A stretch of 64,000 bases of DNA. It comes from Spirochaetaceae bacterium. GTDB lineage: Bacteria > Spirochaetota > Leptospiria > Leptospirales > Leptonemataceae. A model generated the notes under the pieces. It did not search any database. It saw only the letters and a list, made by a program, of their open reading frames with translations, and was not told where the DNA came from. The stretch spans positions 186,001 through 250,000 of the forward strand of contig PBUB01000028.1 in the NCBI GenBank assembly GCA_002729885.1. The letters run 5' to 3'. Below are positions 44,187-52,356 of the stretch, piece after piece (position 1 is the first letter of the stretch; each line of letters opens with the position of its first letter). Both the position numbers and the translations under genes were made by a program.

Positions 44187-45296
44187 CTAACGTCGTTTCA
44201 GCTCCAATCCCACAGGACAGTGGTCACTTCCCATCACATCCATACGATTGAAAGCATTTTGAACCAGAGGCATGGTTTCTTCGGTAACAAAGAAATAATC
44301 GATTCTCCAGCCAACGTTTCGGTCTCGGGCGCGGGTAATCTGGTCCCAGTATGTGTATTGCCCGGCTTCCTGATTGAACTTTCGAAATACATCCACATAT
44401 CCCATATCAACAAGCCGATCCAGAAATTCCCGCTCCTCTGGCAAGAAGCCAGATGTGGTCTGATTCTCTTTTGGCCGGGCCAGATCGATTTCTTTATGAG
44501 CTGTATTGTAATCCCCGCAAATGATGAGAGGTCTTCCCTGCTTTCGAGTTTCTTCCCAGATATTCAGACAATGGTCGTAGAACTCCAGTTTGTATTTCAC
44601 CCTTTCAGGTCCACGGCCTCCATTGGGAAAATACACATTCCAGAGCACAAATTCATCCAGTTCTGTTATAATTACTCGGCCTTCTTCGTTGAAGTTCCTG
44701 GAAGGGTCATCATCAGGAAATCCTGAATAGGATTTTCGCACCGGAAGCGCAGAGAAAGTAGCCACCCCGCTATAGCCCTTCTTCTCAGCGATATGCCAGT
44801 GGGATTCATAGGGCTTTAGATCCAGGATGGGCCGGCATTTCTTTTCAGATTCTAGCTGCTCAATGGTGGCTCTGGTTTCCTGCAGACAGAAAATGTCTGG
44901 AGCTTCCGCCTTAACCCAGTCAAAGAATCCCTTTTTTATATTCGCCCGAATACCGTTCACGTTCCAGGAATAGATACGAACACTATCCCTTCTGGGTATG
45001 TGAATTTCCAGTGAAGTCTCTGCCTGAACCGGAGTTGCCGATTCCTGGGTGGCTTTCTTTGTGGGTTTCGCGGCAGATTTCTTAGAAGGTAACTTTTTAG
45101 ACGCAGATTTCTTTGCTGGTGACTTTTTGGCCCCGGACTTCTTGGCCGTGGATTGCTTTTCCCGGGATTTTTTTGCTACCGACTTCTTCGAAGAGCCTGT
45201 GGACTTTTTTGGGGAGCTTGCCGAATCCTTTTTTGCAGCCTTCTTTTTTGCTGAAGAATTCTTTTTCGCAGGTTTGGACGATTTACTGAGAGCCAT
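44187..45296 (-). CDS. xth: Exodeoxyribonuclease III with Lys/Ala/Ser-rich N-terminal tail
   Basis: An AP endonuclease and 3' exonuclease for base-excision repair. Residues about 105-369 are a complete ExoIII: YSWNVNGIRA, the metal-binding Glu in FCLQETRA, NVYFPNGGRGPERVKYKLEFYD, the catalytic GDYNTAHKEIDLARP, and GSDHCPVGLEL. Before it lies a tail of about 90 residues made almost only of Lys, Ala and Ser in SAKK/SPAKK-like units, as in histone H1. It likely binds DNA without sequence preference. The tail frame is continuous with the enzyme. A terminator separates it from flaB upstream. Confidence 0.92.
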   Translation of the reverse strand: MALSKSSKPAKKNSSAKKKAAKKDSASSPKKSTGSSKKSVAKKSREKQSTAKKSGAKKSPAKKSASKKLPSKKSAAKPTKKATQESATPVQAETSLEIHIPRRDSVRIYSWNVNGIRANIKKGFFDWVKAEAPDIFCLQETRATIEQLESEKKCRPILDLKPYESHWHIAEKKGYSGVATFSALPVRKSYSGFPDDDPSRNFNEEGRVIITELDEFVLWNVYFPNGGRGPERVKYKLEFYDHCLNIWEETRKQGRPLIICGDYNTAHKEIDLARPKENQTTSGFLPEEREFLDRLVDMGYVDVFRKFNQEAGQYTYWDQITRARDRNVGWRIDYFFVTEETMPLVQNAFNRMDVMGSDHCPVGLELKRR

Positions 45297-45324
45297 GAAC
45301 GCATTCCGGTACCGGCATCCTGGG

Positions 45325-45362
45325 AATAAATAAAAAAACCCCGCAATTTCTTGCGGGGTTAC
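45325..45362 (-). terminator. Rho-independent terminator of flaB
   Basis: A perfect 10-bp stem AACCCCGCAA/TTGCGGGGTT (45337-45346 with 45351-45360) and a TTTC loop. On the - strand a T-rich run follows (complement of about 45326-45338). It sits 27 bases after the flaB stop. Confidence 0.95.
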
Positions 45363-45388
45363 GCCATTTATGGCAGTCGATGCTGCTT

Positions 45389-46234
45389 TTATCGGAGCAG
45401 CTGCAGAACGCCCTGAGGTCTCAGGTTGGCCTGAGCCAGCATGGCTGTACCGCTCTGAACCAGGATCTGGTTCTTGGTAAAGTCTACCGACTCTTCTGCC
45501 ATATCCACATCGCGGATTCGAGACTCGGAAGCCTGAGTATTCTCATAAGCTACCATCAGCCCTTTGGCCGCATGCTCCAGTCTATTGTAGTAGGCACCCA
45601 TGTCCGCACGCTGTTTGTTGATTCGGTTTAGCGCGTCGTCCAGAACACCAATCGCATCATTCGCGAACTCCGCCGTTGATAGTGTAAGAAGAGTGCCATC
45701 GCCCCTTCGCAGATTAAGCGCCTGAGCAGTCATTGTCTGCACGTAGACACGCTCTCTCTGGTGCTGGTTTGGTCCAATGTGAAACCACATAGAGGAAACA
45801 CGTGAACCGCGTGCGAAATCTCCCTGCAGAAGGTTCATTTTGTTGAACTCTGCCTGAGAAGCAATACGATCCACCTCATCAATCAGCTGAGATACCTCTA
45901 CCTGAATCATCTGGCGATCCATGCCGGTGTAGATACCGTTAGAAGATTGAATGGCCAGCTGTCGAATTCGCTGAACAATGTCAGCTACTTCAGCCAGGTA
46001 CCCTTCAGTGGTTTGAATCAGAGACATACCATCTTCGGTGTTACGTTCCGCCTGACGAAGGCCTCGGATCTGAGCTCGCATCTTTTCAGATACTGCCAGG
46101 CCTGAAGCATCATCACCGGCGCGGTTAATACGCATACCGGAAGACAGCTTTTCCATGTTGCGATCAACGTCCCAGTGCTGAAATTTCAGCGTCCGGTGCG
46201 AGTTGATCGCAGACAGATTGTGGTTAATAATCAT
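45389..46234 (-). CDS. flaB: Flagellin FlaB, periplasmic flagellar filament core
   Basis: 281 residues, the short size typical of spirochaete FlaB proteins, whose filaments lie in the periplasm. The N-terminal D0/D1 helices ([49 protein letters not shown]) and C-terminal helix ([34 protein letters not shown]) are conserved, with a small centre and no variable D2/D3. There is no secretion signal, as expected for export through the flagellar apparatus. GGAGGA precedes the ATG. The leader has overlapping base-pairing options that may control translation. It is closed by a strong terminator. Confidence 0.97.
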   Translation of the reverse strand: MIINHNLSAINSHRTLKFQHWDVDRNMEKLSSGMRINRAGDDASGLAVSEKMRAQIRGLRQAERNTEDGMSLIQTTEGYLAEVADIVQRIRQLAIQSSNGIYTGMDRQMIQVEVSQLIDEVDRIASQAEFNKMNLLQGDFARGSRVSSMWFHIGPNQHQRERVYVQTMTAQALNLRRGDGTLLTLSTAEFANDAIGVLDDALNRINKQRADMGAYYNRLEHAAKGLMVAYENTQASESRIRDVDMAEESVDFTKNQILVQSGTAMLAQANLRPQGVLQLLR

Positions 46235-46238
46235 AGAA

Positions 46239-46290
46239 GTTTCCTCCGTGAAAGTTCGAGCTCATGAGGAGGTCATCCTTTCCCTCCCAA
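46239..46290 (-). promoter_or_regulatory. flaB leader with alternative Shine-Dalgarno pairing and GGA motifs
   Basis: On the - strand the order is GGGAGGG (46282-46288), AAGGATGA (46273-46280), CCTCC (46268-46272), then the flaB ribosome site GGAGG (46243-46247). CCTCC can pair with either GGAGG, so the two hairpins exclude each other and one hides the ribosome site. AAGGATGA resembles the CsrA-site core ARGGAUGU. CsrA control of flagellin leaders is established in Borrelia and Bacillus; here it is inferred. Confidence 0.45.
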
Positions 46291-46574
46291 TACGACGGGC
46301 TCAGTTTATGCTTCGTCGAAAAGGACACCGGAAATTAGGTTTCAGAGCAATTTTTTCGACCCGGAATTTCGGATTATGCATCCAGGCGCTTGAACTTTTT
46401 TCACCTTACCCATTCATTTTTTCCCCGGGAAATCTAAAGTTATAATCCTTTAGTATTCCGGAGATGCATGAACAACCTGTTGTAATGGGCCGGGTATGAA
46501 GAGCGTAGAATCGGGAAGCAACGTTTCGGATCTTTAGGGGAGATAGAAAAAAATGTCCATTGGATGGATGACGG

Positions 46575-46633
46575 CTCCGCCAGCCCACAGAGTGGCGGAG
46601 ACATGACTTGCCTAACCTGATCCAGGCCAGGCA
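46575..46633 (-). other. Two strong hairpins in the 467-bp fliN-flaB spacer
   Basis: The spacer 46235-46701 holds no believable gene. On the - strand TGCCTGGCCTG/CAGGTTAGGCA (46609-46633) folds as 11 pairs, two of them G-U, round a 3-nt loop. An 8-bp stem CTCCGCCA/TGGCGGAG follows (46575-46582 with 46593-46600). Seven Ts appear about 20 bases further on (46547-46553). This could be the end of the fliN transcript or a small structured RNA. The rest of the spacer shows no clear flagellar-sigma promoter. Confidence 0.5.
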
Positions 46634-46701
46634 GGAATGCGGGCACTAGAGGACCAGAAATAGCCGGGCAGCGAACAATGATATCTGTGCTGAGAGAGCT
46701 C

Positions 46702-47280
46702 TTAGCTCAAGCGGTATCTGCGGATAGGATCCAGGATTTGAGTGATCTGTACGGCGAAGAATTCATCTACAACCACCAGGCGACCACGACCAAATAGTCG
46801 ATCGTTGACCAGGATATCCACCTCATCGCCCACGTTTTTGTCCAGCTCTACAATGGAACCTTCGCCCAGCATCAGTACATCTTTAATGTACATCTGGGTT
46901 CGACCGAGCTCAACGGAGAAACGAAGGTTGACGTCTAGAAGAAGTTCAGCGTTGTCACGGTTTTCTGGAGGAGCAGCAGGGATGGCTGCACTGGCCCCGG
47001 AACGATCGGATCCTCCGCCTCCGCCGGGACCTGATCCGCCCACGGCACCGGCTATGGCATTGAGAGATTCTTGGTCCAGACCCATGTCGCCCAGGTCCAT
47101 TCCAGCATCGTCGCCGCCGCCGGAATCATCACCACCGCCGCCACCTCCGCCGGGATCATCGGTGAGCAGTGAATCCAGATCCAGATCATCTGCAGCTGCA
47201 TCCTGGTCACCGCCACCGGGGGAATCCCCGCCAAGCAGCTGATCGATCTCTTCTTGAGAAAGCTGACTTTCCTCCGCCAT
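46702..47280 (-). CDS. fliN: Flagellar motor switch protein FliN
   Basis: Part of the C-ring that sets rotation direction and helps export. 192 residues. The C-terminal SpoA domain (about 108-192: LLLDVNLRFSVELGRTQMYIKDVLMLGEGSIVELDKNVGDEVDILVNDRL) is unmistakable. The N-terminal about 105 residues are low-complexity Asp/Gly/Ser, longer than in enteric FliN, with an initial helix ESQLSQEEIDQLLGG like the one in FliM/FliY that binds CheY. AAGG precedes the ATG. It lies upstream of flaB. Confidence 0.94.
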   Translation of the reverse strand: MAEESQLSQEEIDQLLGGDSPGGGDQDAAADDLDLDSLLTDDPGGGGGGGDDSGGGDDAGMDLGDMGLDQESLNAIAGAVGGSGPGGGGGSDRSGASAAIPAAPPENRDNAELLLDVNLRFSVELGRTQMYIKDVLMLGEGSIVELDKNVGDEVDILVNDRLFGRGRLVVVDEFFAVQITQILDPIRRYRLS

Positions 47281-47343
47281 ATACTACCTTTATCGGCAAT
47301 TCTTCCGATAGTGAAAGAAAAGCCCTGAGGTCAGGACATAACA

Positions 47344-48462
47344 TTGTATTTTATTCGCCACATTTTAAGGTTTTTTTCCAGAACCATTCCCGGTCTGTTT
47401 CGGGGCAGCCATGAGCTGATTGTGGCTGTAGATCATCCACTGAGTCGCAAGGTGGCTTTGCGGGCTCTTTCTGGCCTCCACCGAGATCTGCGTGGCCGCC
47501 CGGTGCTGAAATTGTTGCGCATCCGAAAGAGGCTAAGGTTGCAGCCCCATGGAGTGCGCCTGGAACTGGAAGCTATGCCTCCGCTGCCCCGGATTCTGGG
47601 GTTGCCGGGACTGAGCAAGCTGTCCCGGCGACTGGAGGATTACTTCTATTATCTGCAAAGACGATTTAGATTGATGGGACTTTCCCTGGAATCTGGCTCA
47701 CCATCCCTGGTGGCAGGTAACCAATTTCCGGGCTTTCTGCAAGGAGACTGTCTGTACCTCTCCTATTTGATGGTTCAACCTGCTGGCTGGCATCCAGAAG
47801 AAGATTGGAGTACGTCGGATAAGCTCTACAACGGACCCGATTCTGTACCCTTTCATTTGAATCGTGCTTACAGAATCCTGGCTCGCCTTAGGGCCGGCAG
47901 GCTCTTGAATCAAACCTGGCAGGAGGCCCTGCTGTTTTCCGGCAACCGACGCTGGGAAGGATATCTAGTTCAGAACAGCCCGGTAAGGCTTATGGATCTA
48001 AGTTACGCCGGCCCTTCCTTTCAAGCTAGCTTTCGGGACCCTGACTTTATTTCGGGCAGAATGTTCAGACCGGCTCCAAGCCATTATTCCATGACTCCGG
48101 TCTCCTCTACGGAATTTCCGCATCTACCATTTGAACGCAAGTCCGTGAATCTGTTTTTCGTAGATGCCAGTCTTAGAATTCATATCTATCGTTCCACGCT
48201 GATGGATCCTGTAAATCACAGGCTGCATCTGAAGGCCAGGAGGCTACCCTATCATGGAACGGGCCTGCAACGAATTCTGGATATCCCGGAAACCAGCCTG
48301 GATCTGCCGGAACCGGGTTTGTGGGTTTATGGCAGTTCCGCTGTGCTGGAACTGGAACGGGTGGAAACGGTGGATATTCTGGACTGCGATTATCGAAATT
48401 CAGTTCAAATTCGGTTGAAATCAGGCCCGCCTGCCAGGCCCATTGTGTATGGCAGGAATTGA
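47344..48462 (+). CDS. Protein of unknown function upstream of the UbiB-like kinase
   Basis: About 372 residues from a TTG at 47344; no ATG with a good ribosome site is evident near the front, so the start is uncertain. It is rich in Leu, Arg and Pro, with no signal peptide and no clear membrane helix. Possible strands include HELIVAVDHPLS and NLFFVDASLRIHIYRS. No family is recognised. It diverges from fliN (63 bp) and overlaps the next gene by 14 bp, so co-expression with the ABC1 kinase is likely. Confidence 0.6.
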   Translation: MYFIRHILRFFSRTIPGLFRGSHELIVAVDHPLSRKVALRALSGLHRDLRGRPVLKLLRIRKRLRLQPHGVRLELEAMPPLPRILGLPGLSKLSRRLEDYFYYLQRRFRLMGLSLESGSPSLVAGNQFPGFLQGDCLYLSYLMVQPAGWHPEEDWSTSDKLYNGPDSVPFHLNRAYRILARLRAGRLLNQTWQEALLFSGNRRWEGYLVQNSPVRLMDLSYAGPSFQASFRDPDFISGRMFRPAPSHYSMTPVSSTEFPHLPFERKSVNLFFVDASLRIHIYRSTLMDPVNHRLHLKARRLPYHGTGLQRILDIPETSLDLPEPGLWVYGSSAVLELERVETVDILDCDYRNSVQIRLKSGPPARPIVYGRN

Positions 48463-49780
48463 AGATGGCATTGGAGCATTCTTTAAAGGTGCAGTGAGAA
48501 TCGGTCAAACCGCTCTGGCAATTGGTCAGGGAGGCTGGGACTGGTTAACCGCTGAAAATGCACCTGCGCCCAGGGTGCTGCGACAGACCTTCGAACGGCT
48601 TGGTACCACCTACATCAAACTGGGGCAATTCATTGCCAGCGCTCCCTCCGTATTTCCGCCGGAGTATGTTACGGAGTTTCAAAAATGTCTGGATAAAACA
48701 GATCCTATTCCTTTCGCACAGATTGAGAAGGTTTTGCGCAAGGAGCTGGGAAAAGATCCTTACGAAGTATTCCACTCCATAAATCCCGAGCCACTGGCCA
48801 GTGCCTCCATCGCCCAGGTACATGCTGCAGAACTAAAAGATGGAAGAGATGTAGTCATCAAGGTACAGAAGCCGGGAGTAGATGACATCATTCTCACTGA
48901 TCTAAACTTTCTGTTTCTCTGGGCCCAGGTGCTGGAATGGCTGGCGCCGGATTTTTCCAGGACTTCCATGAAGCATATCGTGCAGGATATGCAGAAGATC
49001 ATGATGGAAGAATGCGATTTCATTCACGAATCAAGAAACATTCAGGAGTTTGACAAATTCCTACAGAAGACCGGGAACGATCGAGTGATCGTTCCTAAAG
49101 TCCATACAAAGTACACCACGGCAAGAGTACTGACCATGGATCGACTGTACGGTGTGCCTTTAACCGATCTGGACAGCATTCGTAAGTATTCCAGAGATCC
49201 AGAAGAAACCCTGATTCTAGCTCTTAATACCTGGTTTATGAGTCTTATGGCCTGCGATTTCTTCCATGCAGATGTTCATGCAGGAAACCTAATGGTTCTG
49301 GAAGATGGACGCATCGCCTTTATAGATTTTGGAATTGTTGGCCGAATCTCAAAAAAAACCTGGGGAGGCATTCAGGGTCTGATGGAGTCCATGGAGACCA
49401 GAAACTTTGACAACATGGCCTCCTCGCTCATTGACATTGGAGCCACAGACGGTCCTGTAAATCGGAAGAGCTTCGCAGCGGATCTGGAAAAGGTATTCGC
49501 AGGAATGGAAAATCTGGAACGTATGGCCCAGACTTCCAGAGAAGTAGATGAACAGGAGATGAACAAGCTGCTCATCGATATTGCCGAGGCAGGGCAGAAA
49601 AATGGCATTCGGTTCCCCAGGGAATTTGCATTGTTAATAAAACAGTTTCTCTATTTTGACAGATATATTCGCATACTGGCCCCGGAATTAAGGATGTTTG
49701 AAGATCAGAGAATTGTCCGTAGCCAGCAGGATTTGCCGGGATTACCATCCACTCCCAGAAAGAAAAAGAAGAAAAAATAG
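48449..49780 (+). CDS. ABC1/UbiB-family atypical kinase
   Basis: About 443 residues. The family hallmarks are complete: the KxGQ motif in TYIKLGQFIASAP, the Ala-rich loop in LASASIAQVHAAEL, the ATP-binding VVIKVQKPG, and the catalytic/metal site FFHADVHAGNL with FIDFGIVG. In bacteria such proteins support quinone synthesis. It has a Lys-rich tail and no C-terminal membrane helices like those of E. coli UbiB. The ATG at 48449 overlaps the previous gene. The substrate is unknown. Confidence 0.9.
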   Translation: MAGIEDGIGAFFKGAVRIGQTALAIGQGGWDWLTAENAPAPRVLRQTFERLGTTYIKLGQFIASAPSVFPPEYVTEFQKCLDKTDPIPFAQIEKVLRKELGKDPYEVFHSINPEPLASASIAQVHAAELKDGRDVVIKVQKPGVDDIILTDLNFLFLWAQVLEWLAPDFSRTSMKHIVQDMQKIMMEECDFIHESRNIQEFDKFLQKTGNDRVIVPKVHTKYTTARVLTMDRLYGVPLTDLDSIRKYSRDPEETLILALNTWFMSLMACDFFHADVHAGNLMVLEDGRIAFIDFGIVGRISKKTWGGIQGLMESMETRNFDNMASSLIDIGATDGPVNRKSFAADLEKVFAGMENLERMAQTSREVDEQEMNKLLIDIAEAGQKNGIRFPREFALLIKQFLYFDRYIRILAPELRMFEDQRIVRSQQDLPGLPSTPRKKKKKK

Positions 49781-49885
49781 CTTCATCGGACCTGCTGGAA
49801 TTCCTGGACTTCGAGAAGAAGAATGAATCGGCACTAGAAGCCTCTGACTCCCGAAATTGAGTTGTGCTGTATTGATCTGGCTTTT

Positions 49886-49957
49886 CGTAAGCCTGCTCCC
49901 ATGAAGCCTTATCCAATGAAGCCGTCTCGAATAAAATCTATCTAATGAAGATTTCTC
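49886..49957. repeat. Degenerate 15-bp tandem repeat at the 3' end of rdgB
   Basis: Units ATGAAGCCTTATCCA (49901) and ATGAAGCCGTCTCGA (49916) are adjacent; GTAAGCCTGCTCCC precedes them. ATAAAATCTATCT (49931) and ATGAAGATTTCTC (49944) follow, the last inside the rdgB 3' end. The period is 15, later 13. It lies between two convergent genes. Confidence 0.45.
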
Positions 49958-50583
49958 TGTAGATAGGCAGCCAGAGCCTTGAGAGCTTTTCCTCTGTGGC
50001 TGAGCGCGGCTTTCCTGTCCGGGCTCATGGTGGCGAAATATTCGCCGGTGGAGTTTTCAATGAATACCGGATCATACCCGAAGCCACCATCCCCGGAGGA
50101 AGATAAACCAATATACCCATCCACCCTGCCTTCGAAATACAGTGGAGCCTGACCGGGATAACCCACCAGGCAGAGGACGCAGGCGAAGTGTGCTTTTCTT
50201 TGTTCCGGTTCCGGGTAGGGTTCGAGATTCTTTAAAAGAAGTTGGTTTCGCTGTCCATCATCGAGACCCGGTCCGCCATACCTTGCACTGTAAACCCCTG
50301 GCTCTCCGTTCAATGCATCCACACATATTCCGGAATCGTCGGAAATACATGGTATTCCGCAGGCTCGAAAAAAACCCATAGCTTTGATCAGAGCATTTTC
50401 CGCAAAAGTGGAACCGGTTTCTTCCAGGCTGATTGGCTTATTTTCAGAATCTCTTAAATCATCCGGGTTCAGCTCAAGATCTGCCGGAGAAAGTACCTGC
50501 ACCGGGAGGCTATAGGCATCGAGAATGGCGCGAAGCTCGCTTAGCTTCTTCGCATTACCGCTGGCCAGTAGTATCTTGATCAT
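49942..50583 (-). CDS. rdgB: Non-canonical purine NTP pyrophosphatase (RdgB/HAM1)
   Basis: Hydrolyses dITP, dXTP and related deaminated nucleotides so they are not built into DNA. 213 residues. The substrate motif ILLASGNAKKLSEL is at the start, with ETGSTFAENALIKA, SDDSGICVDALNG, the GVYSARYGG signature, and the C-terminal GFGYDPVFIE and SHRGKALK. It precedes a STAS gene on the same strand, with no functional tie evident. Confidence 0.95.
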   Translation of the reverse strand: MIKILLASGNAKKLSELRAILDAYSLPVQVLSPADLELNPDDLRDSENKPISLEETGSTFAENALIKAMGFFRACGIPCISDDSGICVDALNGEPGVYSARYGGPGLDDGQRNQLLLKNLEPYPEPEQRKAHFACVLCLVGYPGQAPLYFEGRVDGYIGLSSSGDGGFGYDPVFIENSTGEYFATMSPDRKAALSHRGKALKALAAYLQRNLH

Positions 50584-50611
50584 TACGAAGTAATCTTACG
50601 ATCTATTCGAT

Positions 50612-50968
50612 TCAGGCATCCGGAACCAGGCCATCGAAGCTCTTGACCGCGGCAGGTAGATCGTCGTAGAAATGAAATACCCGGTCCAGAAGTGTAATTC
50701 TAAACACCCGAAGTACATCTCCTTCCTGGAGCACAATTCGAATGTCTCCTTCCCTGCGCCGGATCTTACGCTTGGAAGCGATCAGCACTCCCAGGGCGCT
50801 GGAACAGATGTATCGCAAGGAGGTGAAGTTTAGCACTACGAATCGAGCGCCATCATTGAGCACTCGCTCAATGCCTTCCTCAAAAGCCGGGGTATCTCCG
50901 TGCTGAATGCTACCGGAAATCTCCAGGACAAAAACGTTTCCTTCCTGTGTTTTCTTGATTGGGTCCAT
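50612..50968 (-). CDS. STAS-domain protein, anti-sigma-factor antagonist-like
   Basis: 118 residues, a single STAS domain as in SpoIIAA/RsbV: GNVFVLEISGSIQHGD, VVLNFTSLRYICSSALGVLIASKRK. The usual phosphorylated Ser would lie in ICSSALG. Such proteins switch partners by phosphorylation. It begins just after the comF stop (TGATATG). A second STAS protein is encoded about 2.6 kb away, and no matching kinase or phosphatase is seen in the window. Confidence 0.85.
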   Translation of the reverse strand: MDPIKKTQEGNVFVLEISGSIQHGDTPAFEEGIERVLNDGARFVVLNFTSLRYICSSALGVLIASKRKIRRREGDIRIVLQEGDVLRVFRITLLDRVFHFYDDLPAAVKSFDGLVPDA

Positions 50969-50969
50969 A

Positions 50970-51647
50970 TCAGTCGGCCATGAAAAGACTAAGAACGAAA
51001 ACCTTTGCTTCGCACTTTCTCTTCAAGATTCTGGAGGCTTCCAGGGCAGTGGCTCCTGTGGTGAAGACATCCTCCAGTAATACATAGTAGAATGCTGGTC
51101 TATACTCCACTGTCAACTGTATCGAGTCTTTCACCTGGAAAAATCTGTCACGCCTTCCGTATCCACTCTGTTTGCGGTTTCCTTTCTTTTCCAGCATGCG
51201 TCTGAGTGGAAGATTGGCCGATTGCAGAGCCAGGCCTACATCCTTCACCGGCTGGTAATTTCGAATACTCTCTGCCGAATTTCCGCTGCCGATGTAGATC
51301 AAATAACCGGGCTTATGTATTATGTCTTGCTCCATCTGCAATCGATGCAATCGGCTCTGTAGAAATGGTAAAAACCAGAGAAAGGCTCTGCGCTGATTCT
51401 CAAATTTCCATTCACCTAAAACCCTTTTGCATTCTGTATTCAGGCCGAAGGTAGATATATGGCGGTCAAAGAGCACATTCCTTTCCTCACAGAAATGGCA
51501 TCGACCGGCCTGCAACCTTGCCAGACAACGATGGCAGCGCCCCCATGGATCAAGCGGCCGGGGAGCACAGTTCTGACAGAAGCTTCCATCCACGTTCTCC
51601 ATGCCACAGGCAGGACAGGATAAAGGACTGTAAAGATGCAGAATCAT
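50970..51647 (-). CDS. ComF-like phosphoribosyltransferase-fold protein
   Basis: 225 residues. It has an N-terminal zinc-binding part with eight cysteines (SCPACG, SFCQNC, GRCHRCL, GRCHFCE) and a C-terminal PRTase domain with the PRPP loop VLLEDVFTTGATALEA. ComF proteins take part in DNA uptake in competent bacteria, but many homologues sit in non-competent species, so the role is open. The 5' end overlaps the divergent FlaA-like gene by 12 bp. Confidence 0.86.
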   Translation of the reverse strand: MILHLYSPLSCPACGMENVDGSFCQNCAPRPLDPWGRCHRCLARLQAGRCHFCEERNVLFDRHISTFGLNTECKRVLGEWKFENQRRAFLWFLPFLQSRLHRLQMEQDIIHKPGYLIYIGSGNSAESIRNYQPVKDVGLALQSANLPLRRMLEKKGNRKQSGYGRRDRFFQVKDSIQLTVEYRPAFYYVLLEDVFTTGATALEASRILKRKCEAKVFVLSLFMAD

Positions 51648-52349
51648 AAGAATCAGGGGTGCAAAGTTGGCATTTCGTTCGCTGATGCTTTTCGAATGCC
51701 AGGCAGACGGATCTATCTATCCCGGATTATTGCTGCTATCATGGTCCTGTTTCCGGTGCTGTTGAAGGGGGAACTACCTCAAGTCCCGGATAACTCTCTG
51801 CCCGGTTCAACCTGGATTGTTCTGGAGAACTTCAGCAATAGCCCTGGATGGAAACTGAATCGTCCCAAATTCTCGGATCAATCTGGCAACCTGGACTATT
51901 CCGGACTAACCGAAGGGCCTTATGCAGGGAGTGGAGACTATTTGAGCCTTCTGTTTCGCGGTAATCGAGCAACACCGGCGATACTGGAGCCTCCGGAGCC
52001 CATCCGACTGAGCGGGTACGCTCAGTCCCTGGCTGTTTTTGTTTATGGATGGGATCAGCCGGTTCGAATGACTTTGATTCTACGTGACAGGAACGGAAAA
52101 CAGGTTCGAAGCGGCACCACCAGTCTTAAATTTCATGGATGGAAACGACTGGAAATTCAGCTGCCTCCCACTGTGAAGCGGCAGCCGGATGGGCCCTTTC
52201 AAACCTGGTATATGGAGCTTCTGGGCCTGGAAATACGACCCATCTACAATGATACCATCCCGGTTCGACTTTCCGTGGACGATCTTCTTTTGCTCACCGC
52301 CCCGGCTATTCAGCTGCCGGAGCCCATGCAAAAGAAGGAAACTCTTTGA
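51636..52349 (+). CDS. FlaA-like flagellar filament outer-layer protein
   Basis: 237 residues from the ATG at 51636, preceded by AAAGGA; an ATG at 51696 would give a more standard signal peptide (MPGRRIYLSRIIAAIMVLFPVLL). The mature part fits the FlaA fold: WIVLENFSNSPGW, the SLAVFVYGWDQPVRMTLILRDRNGKQV strands, and LKFHGWKRLEIQLPPTV, like the GWK...IP motif of spirochaete FlaA. FlaA proteins ensheath or asymmetrically coat the FlaB core. It is away from flaB and fliN. The call rests on motif likeness and is moderate. Confidence 0.65.
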   Translation: MQNHKNQGCKVGISFADAFRMPGRRIYLSRIIAAIMVLFPVLLKGELPQVPDNSLPGSTWIVLENFSNSPGWKLNRPKFSDQSGNLDYSGLTEGPYAGSGDYLSLLFRGNRATPAILEPPEPIRLSGYAQSLAVFVYGWDQPVRMTLILRDRNGKQVRSGTTSLKFHGWKRLEIQLPPTVKRQPDGPFQTWYMELLGLEIRPIYNDTIPVRLSVDDLLLLTAPAIQLPEPMQKKETL

Positions 52350-52356
52350 AAGATAA

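Noticed and set aside
46235..46460. Flagellar sigma-28 promoter of flaB
   Set aside because: No TAAA-N15-GCCGATAA-like pair was found on the - strand; a TATAAC-like box near 46440 lacks a matching -35.
46440..46646. 68-codon frame in the fliN-flaB spacer
   Set aside because: It runs through the two strong hairpins, has no ribosome site and no recognisable composition.
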